Of a stretch of 64,000 nucleotides of DNA, positions 15,222 to 29,639 are shown piece after piece. The number at the start of each line of letters is the position of its first letter. Within the stretch, counting starts at the first letter, position 1. Under the pieces are notes generated by a model. The model saw nothing but the letters and a program-made list of their open reading frames with translations, had not been told where the DNA came from and searched no databases. The position numbers and the translations under genes were made by a program. The DNA is from Dasypus novemcinctus. Its lineage: Eukaryota > Chordata > Mammalia > Cingulata > Dasypodidae. The stretch lies in NCBI RefSeq assembly GCF_030445035.2, contig NC_080677.1, forward strand, positions 26,423,513-26,487,512. Reading direction: 5' to 3'.

Positions 15222-16012
15222 CCTTTTCTAGGTCTTTAGAATTGCCCCTGTTAGTTGCTCAAATCTGGGTCGTTGACCCAGTAATGGGTTGCAGAGCTGC
15301 TTCCAAGGGCCCTGGGGAGGGAGATTATACAGGCCAGAAAAAGCCTCCCTTATTTACTTCTAGTTTCCTCCCTTGCACTTCCTTGGTTGGCCAGCATATA
15401 GCCTTGTCAGAGTGTTTGCCCCAACACAAACCAGACCAATGTGATAGAAGATCCTGCCTGGGGTCTAAGAGCCTCCTAACTGAAACTTTCTCAGAGACAA
15501 TACTCCAACATTTGGGGCAGCCCCCTCCCTTTTCCTGGATAGTAAATAATCTTACTCCCCTCTGTGTCTTCAACAACCAGTTCCAATTAGTGGAGAGGGA
15601 GTTTAAGAAGGTTCACTCTCTTTAGTCCCTGCTGGCCTCCAAGGGAAACAAAGGCGTGGCCCTACCTAGCCTGGAAGGGTTCAAATTTGTGGGGCAAAAG
15701 CTGAGTCAGCCTTAGGCTGTTTCCTGGGGAGGTGGATCCCTGGTGCCCCCTTTGTAGCCACTGGCCCAAAGGTCTCAGAATTCAAGTGTCTATAGGGTAG
15801 GGAAGGATGCTAGCAGTTGCGGCTGCAGCTTTTAACTCACAGTTTTGCTGTCATGATTCTTTTCCTTTGTCCCTCTCTCTTCTGGGCAGTGTCCAGTCTT
15901 CCCCTTGTGTCCTATACCCTAGAAGATTTTTTTTTTGCCTGTCCTCTAGCTATGCTTCTTGGAGAGAAATGTGTCCCTGTCTTTCTAGTCCACCATCTTC
16001 CCAGAAGTTCCT

Positions 16013-17280
16013 GGTTTTTGTTTTGTGGATGTTTTTTGTTTTTTTTAAGACAAAGTTCAATAAGAATAAATTTAAAATCTTGCACTTAAGTCTTAAAAGG
16101 AAACAACCATATATATATTTTTTAAAGTGTGCACAAGATATGGCCAAACATATAAAGAAAAAGAAATTTGGATGTAGCAGGTTACATGGCTACCAGGAAG
16201 TAGACTTCTGGTGTTGGTCGCATTATAGGCAATGCAGCATTCTAAGCAGACCTTACTGAAAGCATTGTGTGGAGTTCTGGGTGAATGGCAATTAAGAGAC
16301 ATGTTGACAAACTTAATAGTATATCAGATAAGTTCACTAGGATGATAGAGGAGTTGGAATAATCCCATTTCAGGAACTTCAGTAGAGAATGCTTTGATTT
16401 GAGAAGTTCCAATTTGTGGTTTTAGAATCTTAGAAACCAGCCATTATGATATTTATTTCCCTTATACATTACCTAACAAGGTAGCTTGCACACATAATTA
16501 GTGTTCATGGTATTAAATGTCAGAAAGAGGCTAGACTTACTCTACATGTCTGTAGAAAAAGAACTGAAATTAGGCTTGGAACAGATTGGTTTCAGCATGA
16601 TAAAAGAAAGGACTCTCTAACAATTAGAGTTTCCTGGCAGTGGAATAAGCTTCACTGGGAGGATGAACTCACTAACATGATGGGAGCTGACCCAGGCAGA
16701 GAGGAGGACTACTTAGAGATATTGTAGGGGGATTTTTAGGTATCAGAGAACAAAGTTCTAAAGTCCTGTTATACTCAGGTACTGTGATTATAGATTATAA
16801 AGAGGCCAGCCTATATTTAAAACTTTGTGTAAGAAGGGTTTTCTCTTGTCACTAGGTGGCATCTGCAGAACTTAAGTATTTCATGAAAATTCAAAGTACA
16901 CACATATGAAAATCATGGCTTTGCTCTAATTCTAATTTCAGTCAGAGAAATACTTATGCCTCCCTAGGTTGGATTCATTTCTTATCTGCAGGCTTAAGGG
17001 AAGTTTTAGACCTTGTTTCATTTCATTACCTCATTAAAATATTTAAGCTAAGCTAGTGTTTGGGAGAACTGGGAAATGCAATAAGAACTTCCATATCCCA
17101 TTTTGAGACATATTCATTATGTATACTTTCATTAGTGATGAATTTAAATCTCTAAAATTTAAACCAAACTATACATGTGATGAATGAAACACTATGTTTT
17201 TCACCCTGAAAAGATAATGTACTGTAAAGAAGATAATAGCTTTAATTGATATTCCCTTTTTCTTTGGTCATAAATGCCAG
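16013..17280. other. NT5C3A intron without recognised repeat
   Basis: Apart from a T-rich stretch next to the L1 5' end (16017-16050), I recognise no gene, repeat or conserved motif in these 1.2 kb. Confidence 0.4.
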
Positions 17281-17370
17281 GTATACGAAATCTCATGGTT
17301 TGCTTGTTGAACAAGGTTTACCAAAAGCTAAACTTAAAGAAATTGTGGAAGAATCAGATGTTATGCTCAA
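17281..17370 (+). CDS. NT5C3A: NT5C3A coding exon (90 nt)
   Basis: The acceptor is taaatgccag and the donor is gtaagt. One base completes the Trp codon, followed by [20 protein letters not shown] and IVEESDVML, leaving two bases of a Lys codon. It lies 11.5 kb after the previous exon because two L1 elements fill that intron. Human has VQQALPKAK here as I recall, so this is ordinary orthologue divergence. Confidence 0.95.
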
Positions 17371-17518
17371 GTAAGTTTCTTGAATGTTTGTTATTGTTGT
17401 ATGTAAACTTGAACTATTAAGTGAGTAGTCAAATGTGTATTTTTATTAAAATCTATAAAATTATTCCATATAAAAATACATCCAAAATATGCTGCCTATC
17501 ATAAAATAGATAGTAGTG

Positions 17519-17843
17519 TTGTGTGAAACTGGCCCATGTGCAGTGCTGATGCGTGCAAGGAGTGCCCTGCCACGAAAGGCTGTCCCCCGCATAGGGGAGC
17601 CCCACGTGCAGGGAGTGCGTCCCATAAGGAGAGCCGCCCAGCCTAAAAGAAAGTGCAGCCTGCCCAGGAATGGCGCCGCACACACAGAGAGCTGACACAA
17701 CAAGATGACGCAACAAAAAGAGGCACAGATTCCCGTGCAACAGAAGCGGACAAAGAAGACGCGGCAAATAGACACAGAGAACAGACAACCGGAGTGGGGG
17801 CGGGGAGGGGAGAGAAATAAATAAATAAATCTTAAAAAAAAAA
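17519..17843 (+). mobile_element. DAS-type SINE, head missing
   Basis: The element begins within the body (aaactggcccatgtgcag) and lacks the tRNA-like promoter head. Flanking AGATAGTAGTG (17508-17518) and AGATAGTGGTG (17844-17854) show that it was inserted in this 5'-truncated form. Confidence 0.85.
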
Positions 17844-18040
17844 AGATAGTGGTGAGGTAAGGAATTGCGAAGGGCATGTTAGATCTTGCTATAGTGAATA
17901 AAAGCCCTATACTATTTAAGTTCTAATTTGTTTTTCCTTTCTCTAGATAATAATTTTTAAGATTAACTTACAAATTTATGAAACCTAGGTCATTTTGAAA
18001 AGTTTTAGCAGTACTTTTGAAAGGCATGAAATGTGAAAGG

Positions 18041-18463
18041 AGGCAGCGGACTTGGCCCAGGGGTTAGGGCATCCGTCTACCACATGGGAGGTCCGCGGTT
18101 CAAACCCCGGGCCTCCTTAACTCATGTGGAGCTGGCCCATGCACAGTGCTGATGCGCGCAAGGAGTGCCATGCCACGCAGGGGTGTCCCCCACGTAGGGG
18201 AGCCCCACGCGCAAGGAGTGTGCCCCGTAAGGAGAGCCGCCCAGCATGAAAGAAAGTGCAGCCTGCCCAAGAACGGTGCCGCACACACGGAGAGCTGACA
18301 CAACGGAATGACACAACAAAAAGAAACACAGATTCCTGTGCCACTGACAACAGAAACAGACAAAAAGAAGGACACACAGCAAATGGACACAGAGAACAGA
18401 CAACTGGGTGTCAAGGGTAGTGGGGGGGGAAGGGGAAGGGGAGAGAAAGAAAATAAATCTTAA
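18041..18463 (+). mobile_element. DAS-type SINE
   Basis: This is a full-length head, body and A-rich tail. Target duplication GAAATGTGAAAGG at 18028-18040 is repeated with one difference near 18465-18477. Confidence 0.9.
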
Positions 18464-19362
18464 AGAAATGTGAAGGAATGTTGTAAATCAAGTTGAAACA
18501 GATTTAGCTCACTACCCTCTTTCTAAATTTATGTGGATGTACTTTCCTGATTCTCAAACTTTCTTGAAACTAGGAAAAGTGAATGTGCTTTGGCAAATAA
18601 TTAAAATATTTGTAATTCATGAATGTGTAAGATATGAAAATCTTTAAGCTGATTTTCAATACTGTTTATCACTTCTTAAAATTTTCAACTTCTTAGGCAA
18701 ATATGATGATGCTACATTTTAAGATGAACTTCTTCTTCATCTTAAAGGAAACATCTTAAAGGAGGAAAACATTAAATTGTCAGAAAGAATGTGAGGACAG
18801 CTAGTAAGTATATTATTCCTTTGTAGGCAGCATCAGCTTTAGTTAGCCTATAGCCCAGGGTGAGTAAAAGGGGAAGAAAAGATTTAAGATCAAATACTAC
18901 CTACAGCTCCCAGATCTCAGGAAGCAGAGATGCTAAAGGTAGAGAGAACACAGCTAAGTTCAGGCTGGTCTGCTTTCCTAACAACAGGGTTCAGATAAGC
19001 AGGACAACAAGCAGAAAGTCTTCCTGCTCTCCCTAATGGTTTTTTGGAAGGTATCGTTTAATTACTGGCTGTTAACTGGGTAGATTCCAAACTATAGGTT
19101 TGTATCCATATACAATGTGAGTATAAAACACCAAGTTTGTACTATTAGAATTGATTAAAAGGAGGGTAAAGCATTAACTGTTGTTTGAAAAACATCTACT
19201 TGTAGTATTATAGATACAGTAATTGCCCTCTTAGACAGTCATTCAAAATGAAAATATAAGTAAGCCATGGAATTAGGAAGAAATATGTATCTTTTTTAAC
19301 TTCCAAGTGAAAAGGAGATATATCATGATCGTTAACAATCAGCTTGAACCTCCATGTTGCAG

Positions 19363-19525
19363 GGAAGGATATGAAATTTTCTTTGATAAGCTCCAACAAT
19401 ACAATATCCCTGTCTTCATATTTTCGGCTGGCATTGGTGATGTATTAGAGGAAGTTATCAGTCAAGCTGGTGTTTATCATCCAAATGTCAAAGTAGTGTC
19501 CAATTTCATGGACTTTGATGCAAAT
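19363..19525 (+). CDS. NT5C3A: NT5C3A coding exon, HAD motif II
   Basis: The exon starts after ccatgttgcag and ends at AAT|gtaagt. It encodes (K)[18 protein letters not shown], then [13 protein letters not shown], and continues to [18 protein letters not shown] carries the motif II Ser that binds the transferred phosphate. The exon is 163 nt: one carried base plus 54 codons, closing in phase 0. Confidence 0.96.
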
Positions 19526-19710
19526 GTAAGTATATAAGTTTATTCTTTATAATTTCATGTTATCTGAGTGTATTTTAATCATATTAATACATTTGTTATT
19601 TATTATTATTTAATGTATTATGTATACATTAAATAGACCAAGATGATAGACCTGCTGTGTGACTCATCATCTTTCCCACTGTTATATCCATGTTTTAAAA
19701 ATAATATATT

Positions 19711-20125
19711 GGGGAAGCGGACTTGACCCAATGGTTAGGGCATCCGTCTACCACATGGGAGGTCTGCAGTTCAAACCCCGGGCCTCCTTGACCCGTGTGG
19801 AGCTGGCCCACGCACAATGCTGATGTGCGCAAGGAGTGCCCTGCCATTCAGGGGTGTCCCCCACGTAGGGGAGCCCCACGCACAAGGAGTGTGCCCCGTA
19901 AGGAGAGCTGCCCAGCACAAAAGAAAGTGCAGCCTGCCCAAGAATGGTGCCGCACACACGGAAAGCTGACACAAGATGATGGCAACAAAAAGAAACACAG
20001 GTTCCTGGTGCCGCTGATAAGGATAGAAGCGGTCACAGAAGAACACACAACGAATGGACACAGAAAGCAGACAACTGGGTGGGGGGAAGGGGAAAGAAAT
20101 AAAAAATAAATAAAAATAAAAATAT
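19711..20125 (+). mobile_element. DAS-type SINE
   Basis: This is a full-length element starting GGGGAAGCGGACTTGACCCA with an AAATAAAAAATAAATAAAAA tail. The flanking duplication is short and AT-rich (TAATATATT / AAATATATC) and uncertain. Confidence 0.88.
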
Positions 20126-20602
20126 ATCCTTCTTAAGCTATCATTTCCCCAAGCTGTACACTAATATTAAAATTAGTAAGCCTTCTTTTAAAATAATTTA
20201 ATATAGCAACACTGAAAAGTTAATATCCTTGGGGTAGGTGAGGAAGAGGAGTGAATCAACTGACATTAAAAAACACAAGTTCTTCTATTCAAGATAGTAT
20301 GTTATGAAATACATAAAATGGGATGTTTTGGTTAGGGACAAATTGAAAATTGAAATTGAATTTTCAGTTCCTGTATTTTGCCATTCAAAGTCGTCTCTAG
20401 AAAGTCATTTCCTTTTCAGCCCTTCTTACCTATTATGAATGTGATGGACTTAAGTTCTTTGAGATTTCTAGTGCCAAAGATAACATTACAAATATGATGA
20501 TGATAATAATAATATCTCTTAAGACAAGAACTCCAAAATTTGAAAATACAACAAATATAAATGTCAAAACCTATTATCTCCAATGATTTATTTTTTTAAT
20601 AG

Positions 20603-20836
<234 letters not shown>

Positions 20837-21017
20837 TAAGAAAAAATCAGCATGAACCTTTATAGGTAATTGTTGCCAACGGCACCTGAGAAAGTTATTT
20901 TAGAGATATTTTGATTGCAGTTACCCTTTACTTTGGTAATAATTAAAAGCATTGGTATGACACATGGATGCAAGAGGATTTGGATGGAGGGAGGGTGTAC
21001 ATTCTAAAGGGGGCCTA

Positions 21018-21112
21018 GCGGAGTAGGTGTAGCTCAGTGGTTGAGAACCTGCTTTGCATGTACAAGGCCCCAAGTTCAATCCCCAATATCTCCTAAAAAA
21101 ATGAAAAATAAA
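21018..21112 (+). mobile_element. Short tRNA-derived SINE
   Basis: A tRNA-Ala-like head (gtgtagctcagtggttgag ... agttcaatccccaatatctcc) and A-rich tail, with a possible GGGGCCT duplication on both sides. Confidence 0.8.
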
Positions 21113-21315
21113 TGGGGCCTCTCTGTAAATCTTGTTCCATTGTAAAATTAGACTGTAGCTAAGTATATCAGAATTGACACTGTTGACATTTTGAATTAGA
21201 TAATTCTTTGTTATGAAGGCTGTCCTCTGCCTTGTAGGATGTTTAATAGCATCCGTGGCTTTTACCCATTAGATGCCAGTAGAACCCCCCAGTCATGAGA
21301 ATCAAAATATCTACA

Positions 21316-21418
21316 GGCAGTGTATGTGGCTCAAGCAGTTAAACACCCACCTCCCATATGGGAGGTCCCAGGTTCGGTTCCTGGTGCCTCCTGAAAAAAC
21401 AAAAACAAACAAGCAAAA
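21316..21418 (+). mobile_element. Short tRNA-derived SINE (first in MER5A)
   Basis: A tRNA-like unit (gtggctcaagcagttaaacac ... ggttcggttcctggtgcctcc) and a CAAAA-rich tail sit inside MER5A. Confidence 0.8.
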
Positions 21419-21436
21419 CAAACAAAAAAGCCAACT

Positions 21437-21516
21437 CGGGGAAACCAATGTGGCTTAGTGGTTGAGTGCCAGCTTTCCACATACGAGGTACCAGGTTCAT
21501 TCCCTGGTACCTCCAA
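21437..21516 (+). mobile_element. Short tRNA-derived SINE (second in MER5A)
   Basis: A tRNA-like unit (ggggaaaccaatgtggcttag ... ccctggtacctcc) with almost no A-tail; MER5A continues right after it. Confidence 0.78.
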
Positions 21517-21803
21517 AAACATCTCCAGACATTGTCTAGTGCCCCTGGAGGGCAAAATCACCCTGGTTGAAAACCACTGGGCTAGAGAAAAATCATTTGG
21601 GGGGAAAAGACAGGATGTGGGAAATTTTCTATGTCAATGAATCTTAAAAGTTTGAAAATATTTCTTTATTTCAGAGATGTTATAAAAGTTAATTTACTTC
21701 ATTATGCCCAATGAATCTAACATGGCAGTGAGATTCATACTTTTTAAATTCTTTGCTTCTCCTCCCTGCATGTTAATTTTATTTTTGTTTTTCTATTGAT
21801 TAG

Positions 21804-21905
<102 letters not shown>

Positions 21906-22505
21906 ACAAGCATTCTTCAAGAAGACCTCTCTCTCAAGGGAGCAGTTGATGAAAGAACTGCTCATTTGTTCATGTTGCTAAAGACTCTTATTTATAATAT
22001 ATTCTTGCTATTGAAGTTTTTCCTTTGCATTACTTAAGTATTTTCAGACATGTTGAACCCATGAACTGGAAACTCCTATTTTTTCCTCTTCTCTCAACAC
22101 ACTCCCCACCAAATTTTTTTGACTTTTTTTTTTTTTTAATCTTGAAGTAAAAATTAGAAAGGTAACTCCCTACTTCCAAAGTGGATTTTGTAGTGCAATT
22201 TTATCATGCATTTTTTGAGGTGTCTTTTTTACCCTGGGAAAGTTTGTAAAAGTTTAAAAAGAAGTCAAATAATGTGCATGATTTTAGGTATTGCCATTTT
22301 TGTAATTTGGGTGAATTATGCAGATGGTATCACCATTACCAGAAATTGTGTTATGTTTGGTTATTTTGTTTGGGGAAAATCAATGTTTACTAGAAAAGCT
22401 GGCACTTGATGTTTGCTGAAAAAATTGTTGGTGTCCACATGACACTCGTCATTACAAAATGTTCTGTAATGAAGCACTGATAATAAACATGAAATGGAAA
22501 ATCTT
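21906..22505 (+). other. NT5C3A: NT5C3A 3' untranslated region
   Basis: About 600 bases of AT-rich sequence follow the stop codon and run to a canonical AATAAA. No interspersed repeat is obvious inside. The exact cleavage position is inferred as 10-25 bases after the signal. Confidence 0.8.
22482..22487 (+). terminator. NT5C3A: NT5C3A polyadenylation signal AATAAA
   Basis: This is a canonical AATAAA about 577 bases after the stop codon. It is followed by ATGGAAAATC and a T-rich stretch suitable as a downstream element. Confidence 0.75.
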
Positions 22506-24779
<2,274 letters not shown>

Positions 24780-24950
24780 ACTGAGTCCAGCTGGCTAATT
24801 CTAAATATATTAAGTTTTGTGACCCTAAAAAAACAAAACAAAAAAAACTTATTAGGTAGATTACTGAAGGTCTGTTTAACCAACCTTTAGGTTCAGGGTC
24901 TTCTCTTGGGTGTACCCTTTTAGAGAATCAGGAAGAAGAACATGTGCAAT

Positions 24951-25048
24951 CTTTTTTTTTTTTTTTTTAATGTACCTGTGCCTAGAATTGAACCAGGACC
25001 TTGTATGTGGGAAGCCTGTGCTAAACTACTGAGCCACATCGGCTCCCC
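24951..25048 (-). mobile_element. Short tRNA-derived SINE
   Basis: A poly(T) run (24951-24968) is followed by the reverse complement of the tRNA-Ala-like unit (attgaaccaggaccttgtatg ... gagccacatcggctcccc). Confidence 0.82.
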
Positions 25049-25189
25049 AGAGTCTTGAATAAATAGTCTTGAAACAGCTTCCATGTTACCCCAGGATTCA
25101 ATAATTATGCTGCTTTTTATATGTTGCCTGGTTTTTCAGTACAAGTTTAATAGATATGATAAAACTTACCTCAGGCATAAGGGGCAAAG

Positions 25190-26175
25190 GCTTTGATATG
25201 AGTCAAACCTGAATCTGAGTTCGTTACTATCTGTGACCTGGAGTAAGTTTCTAACTTGTAAGCTTCAGTTTCTTCATCTGTAAAATGGGGTATCAAGTCT
25301 AAAGGAAATGCTTAAATGAAGTAACTAACTGAACAAATATTTAAGTCCTCCTCTGTGCTAGACCCTGGAGAAACATTAGGAACAGATGAACTTCCTACCC
25401 TCATGTCACTTCCATCCTAGTAGATGAGATAGACACACTCCCATAAAAAGGGACAAAAAAAGAGTATTATAAATATGACAAATGCTATGAGAAACAACAC
25501 AAATAACAAGGACCTATCTTAGGTATGGTACTTCTCCAAGGTGCTCTTTAAGCCAAAGACAGGGATAAGAAGGAGCCGGTCATGTGAGGAGTTGAGACAG
25601 ACGCAGTCCAAGGATAGGGAATGACAGGTGCAAAGGTTCTAAGTAAGAAAGTCCAGGGTTTCCAAAGAACTGAAAACTGGTTTAACACAGTATTGTGAGC
25701 ATAGGGAAGAATGGCATGAGATGATGCCCAGGACTTGTATGGTACTAGATCACATAGGGCTCTAAAGTCGTCTTGTTTTATTCTCCCTGCAACGGAAGGG
25801 AAGGGCGGGTGGAGGGAGGGGAATGTCTCAATCACTCTTGCTGACATGTAAAGAATGGACTGAAGGAGGACCAGATAAACCCAGGCAAATCAGTTAGAAG
25901 CTGCTGTAGCAGTTCAGGCTAGAATTGACAGCAGGCTGCGGGGGCTGGATCAGGGAGGGCTGGAGAGAAGTGAATTACTTCCAAGAGTAGTTTAAGATAG
26001 AATTGACAAGGACTGCTGTTGGATTCATTATTCAGGATATGAGAACAGGAAATGGCTTCCAGATTTCTAGTTAGAGTAATCGGGTGCTTAGAGGAATAGG
26101 CTTTGATGAAGGCTGTTGTTAAGGGAGTCAGAATATAAAACTTTAGTACAAAGTTTAAGGTGCCTATAAGAGATC
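25190..26175 (-). repeat. MIR then L2 LINE fragment
   Basis: 25190-25320 resembles a + strand MIR (tgacctggagtaagtttc ... cttcatctgtaaaatgggg). From about 25325 the plus strand reads as the complement of an L2 3' end (aacaaatatttaagtcctcctctgtgctagac ... cctcatgtcacttccatcctagtag) and continues with L2 coding-region remnants to about 26175. Confidence 0.65.
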
Positions 26176-27420
26176 GGAGAGGCAAAATCAAATACACAGA
26201 CTAGAGCTCAAAGGAGAAATTTTGTCAAGAACTATAAATTTGGGCATTGTGTGCATTTAATTGAGATTTAATATGGCCAGTATAAACTGGAAGGTATCCT
26301 CTGACCTATCAAAATTCCATCATTAACGACAAAGACTACACACAATCAGATATAATTAACATTAAACAGTTTCCCATGTACAACTAATAATAAATAACTG
26401 GGAGCAATATTATTTTATGAAAAGACCCCCTATCTCCAGGAGAGAGTCAAAGGAAAACGGCTTCAAAGAAAGCAACTTTGTTCCTAAAAATCTGAGCTAT
26501 TAAGATAATGAATGGAGGGTGGGGGGCAGACATGTGCTTATTTATAGCCTTCCAGTCAAGCCAACTTCCCTGCCAAAATGAAGTTTTTTTTTTCTTCTGT
26601 CTTCTAAGTACAATTTTTTGAAGGACATAAATTCCTAAATAATGAAGATAAAAACTGATTAGGTTTTAACAGAATAGTGCAGACTATTTACTTTTGCAAG
26701 TAGACTTGTGTTGTCCCAAGTACACCAGTCACATGCATGTTCAGTTAAAGACCTTGTTCTCTAATCACTCCCTGGAAGTCAATGACCTTAAATTTTAGGG
26801 CCCAAAATTCAAAATTTGTATAGATCTTATTTTTAGTGATTTCAATATAGTGACTATGAACAGCTGTTCCTATCAGATGGCCCAGGTTTCCTCAAGTGGC
26901 AATGCAGGACCTTTGAGTACAGGATATGATTTAGAAAAGTGCTGTGTGGCATCTCCTCCCTAGAGTTGCCCCCTAATTGACACTCAGCCTTTCTGGCAAG
27001 AGTTGTAATCCATAACCATAATGTAAATTATAAGCAAGCACTGCTTCAGCATAACAAAGTGAGGCCAGCTACTGCAGCCTGCCCCTCCAGAGAGACTAAT
27101 ACCTCTGAAATAGCCACAGATGATTTAATGCCCTCCTTTAGCAATGGGAAGAATGGAAGTTGCCCAGGCAGCATTCATCTCAACAAGCCAAAGTTTCCTT
27201 CTGTTCCTTAAAATCGAAGGCCCGCTAATTTCTCCAGAAAAACGTTATATTTCCAGTTCAACATACCTATCACTGTGGCTGTAGAACACAGACAGTGAAG
27301 AATCTAAACGGGGCCAAATGAAAATCTTGGGTAGGGAATAAGCACGAGGTTTTTGTCTTCACAGAGGTATGTAAGGATAATAAAGTGTAACAGGTCAAAT
27401 GCATTTTATATTTTTAAAAA
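26176..27420. other. Intergenic DNA, nothing recognised
   Basis: I see no gene and no confident repeat in this stretch. Base composition is ordinary AT-rich mammalian DNA. Confidence 0.4.
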
Positions 27421-28640
27421 ACTTTTGTCTTTTTTTTAAAGATAAATAGATCACAAGAAATGTTACATTAAAAAATATAAGCCTTGTGTATGAGTGATAT
27501 ATTTCAATAAATTTTTAAAAACTAAAAAAAAAAATATATAGAAGAGGTTTCCATGTACCCCACCCCCCAGCCCCCCACACTCCTCCCACATCAACAACCT
27601 CTTTCATCATTGTGGCACATTCACTGCATTTGGTGAATACATTTTGGAGCACTGCTGCACCCCATGGATTATAGTTTACATTGTAGTTTACACTCTCCCC
27701 CAGTCCATTCAGTGGTTATGGCGGGATATATAATGTCCAGCATCTAACCCTGTAATATCATTTAGTACAACTTCAAACCTAGAAAATTCCTCCACATCAC
27801 ATTTCTTCTTCCCTCTCCCTGCCCTCTGCAACTACTGTGGCCACTGTCTCCACATCAATGATACAACTTCCATTGCTAAAGTCACAATAGTTCTATAGTA
27901 GAATGTAAGTCCATTCTAATCCATATTTTATTCCTCCATCCTGTGGACCCTGGGATGGTAATGTTTACTCCACCTCTAAATTGAGAGGGGGCTTAGATCC
28001 CACGTGGCTGATGGATGGGATTCTTCTGCTTGCAGTTGTAGGCACTCTTGGTTCCCTGGTGAGGTTGACCATCTTCACCTCCCTGTTAGATGACCTGGGT
28101 AAGTCCAATGAACCACAGAGTAGGATTTGCAACTCTGCTGAGGTTCAGGGCCCACCTGGCACATGGCCAGTCCAGAGATTCAAGTCTCCCGAGTATACAC
28201 CAACCCCAGCACCAACTACAGGTTCAGTAAAAGTGACAGAAGAGGCATGTGTAGAAAGGTCACATCTGAGTCCAACTCCATCACACTCAGGAGCACAAAT
28301 TCCAAAGTAGGGCTCACTTACAAGGTACTGAACTCCAGAACCATCTATCATGACTGTAGGACCTGGGTGTCTCCGTAGCCCTTAGGAGCACCACTACCTG
28401 GGGTTGTATCTACTTTGGTTGTCTCTGAGATGTGACCCCTCTGACGACCTCCCGACTCATTCTGAAGTCTCTTAGCCATATAAACTCATTTGTCTTTACC
28501 ATTTCCCCCTTTTTATTGAAGGTCTTTTTCTAATTGCATCACCAGCTGGTAACTGGTAATAATCTCTCAGTGCCAGGGAGGCTCATCCCCAGGAGTCATG
28601 TCCCACACTGGGGAGAAGGTAATACATTTACATGCTGATG
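27421..28640 (-). mobile_element. Antisense L1-like 3' region
   Basis: The stretch starts with T/A-rich sequence (the poly(A) end on the - strand) and then has long C-rich, non-coding sequence (ccatgtaccccacccccc ... ctccctgttagatgacctgggtaag ... gggaggctcatccccaggagtcatgtccc). I believe this is the 3' UTR of a xenarthran L1 subfamily, but this comes from memory of similar sequence and not from a shared ORF. Confidence 0.5.
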
Positions 28641-28946
28641 TTGTCAAGTGCATTTTAAAGGGCACTTCAATTTAGTAAAATTATTATCCTATTTTATGTA
28701 CTTCAGGAATTCTGTTCAATGAAAAATCTGATTGTGGGCCAGGTGGAGGGGATTGAGGAATATAAATGTACAGCATGGTAGGCAGCCTCAAACAGTTGCT
28801 AACAATTCCTACCTTTTGGTATTCACAACCTTGTATAATACCCTCCCCTTGAATGTGGCTTGGACCTTATGAACTTGCTTCAAATGAACATACTATGACA
28901 AAATTGATGGTATATCACTTCCAAGATTTCATTATAAAAAGACTGG

Positions 28947-29314
28947 AAAAGTGGACATGGTGGACGATGGGTATGGGGAAAGGCAGGAAGAGATGAGAGG
29001 TGGAGGCGTCTTTGGGACATGGAGCTGCCCTGGATGGTGCTTCAGAGGTAATCACCGGACATTGTAAATCCTCACAGGGCCCACTGGATGGAATGGGGGA
29101 GAGTATGGGCCATGATGTGGACCATTGTCTATGAGGTGCAGAGGTGCCCAAAGATGTACTTACCAAATCCAATGGATGTGTCATGATGATGGGAACGAGT
29201 GTTGTTGGGGGGGGAGAGGGGGGTGGGGGGGTGGGGTTGAATGGGACCTCACATATATATTTTTAATGTAATATTATTACAAAGTCAATAAAAAAAAAAA
29301 AAGGAAAAAAAAAA
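28947..29314 (+). mobile_element. Young 5'-truncated L1 3' end
   Basis: About 370 bp of L1 3' UTR end in a G-rich tract, GTAATATTATTACAAAGTCA ATAAA and poly(A). AAAAAGACTGG flanks it exactly (28936-28946 and 29315-29325). It is nearly identical to 61210-61494. Confidence 0.88.
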
Positions 29315-29639
29315 AAAAAGACTGGCTTCCATCTTGGGTGTTCTTTTACTCTCTTTTCTGAATTACTAGCTCTGGAGGAAGCCAGCCACTGTGTCATGAG
29401 GCAGCCATCTAGAGAGGCTCACGTGATGAGGGACCAAGGCCTGCCAGAAACCTGGTGTATGGGCTTGGAAGAGGATCTCCCCTCCCCCAGTCAAGTCTTC
29501 AGATGAGACCACAGCCCTGGCCCACAGCTTGTCTGCAACCTCAGGAGACCTTGAGCCAGAGGCACCAGCTAAGTCACACCTAGATTCCTGACCCACAGAA
29601 ATTATGAAATAAATATTTGGTATTTTAAGAGGCTAACAT

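Larger units (their letters stand above)
11366..16012 (-). mobile_element. Outer L1 (5' side), ORF1 missing
   Basis: This is the part of the older L1 on the far side of the inner insertion. It carries ORF2 C-terminal to RT pieces (11592 to 13920), the region between RT and endonuclease (14160-14560), and an endonuclease start with SICCLQETHLRCKDTNQ (15221-14982). Next comes a 5' UTR whose outer end, read on the - strand, is GGAACTTCTGGGAAGATGG (about 16012). ORF1 is absent between the endonuclease and the 5' UTR. The catalytic RT motif reads FADK instead of FADD. Confidence 0.8.
21172..21590 (+). mobile_element. MER5A (hAT-Charlie) split by two SINEs
   Basis: The left part reads GACATTTTGAATTAGATAAT through TCATGAGAATCAAAATATCT. 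After the SINEs it resumes with ACATCTCCAGACATTGTC and ends in TTGAAAACCACTGG. Together this is a non-autonomous MER5A DNA transposon, shared by placental mammals. Confidence 0.85.
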
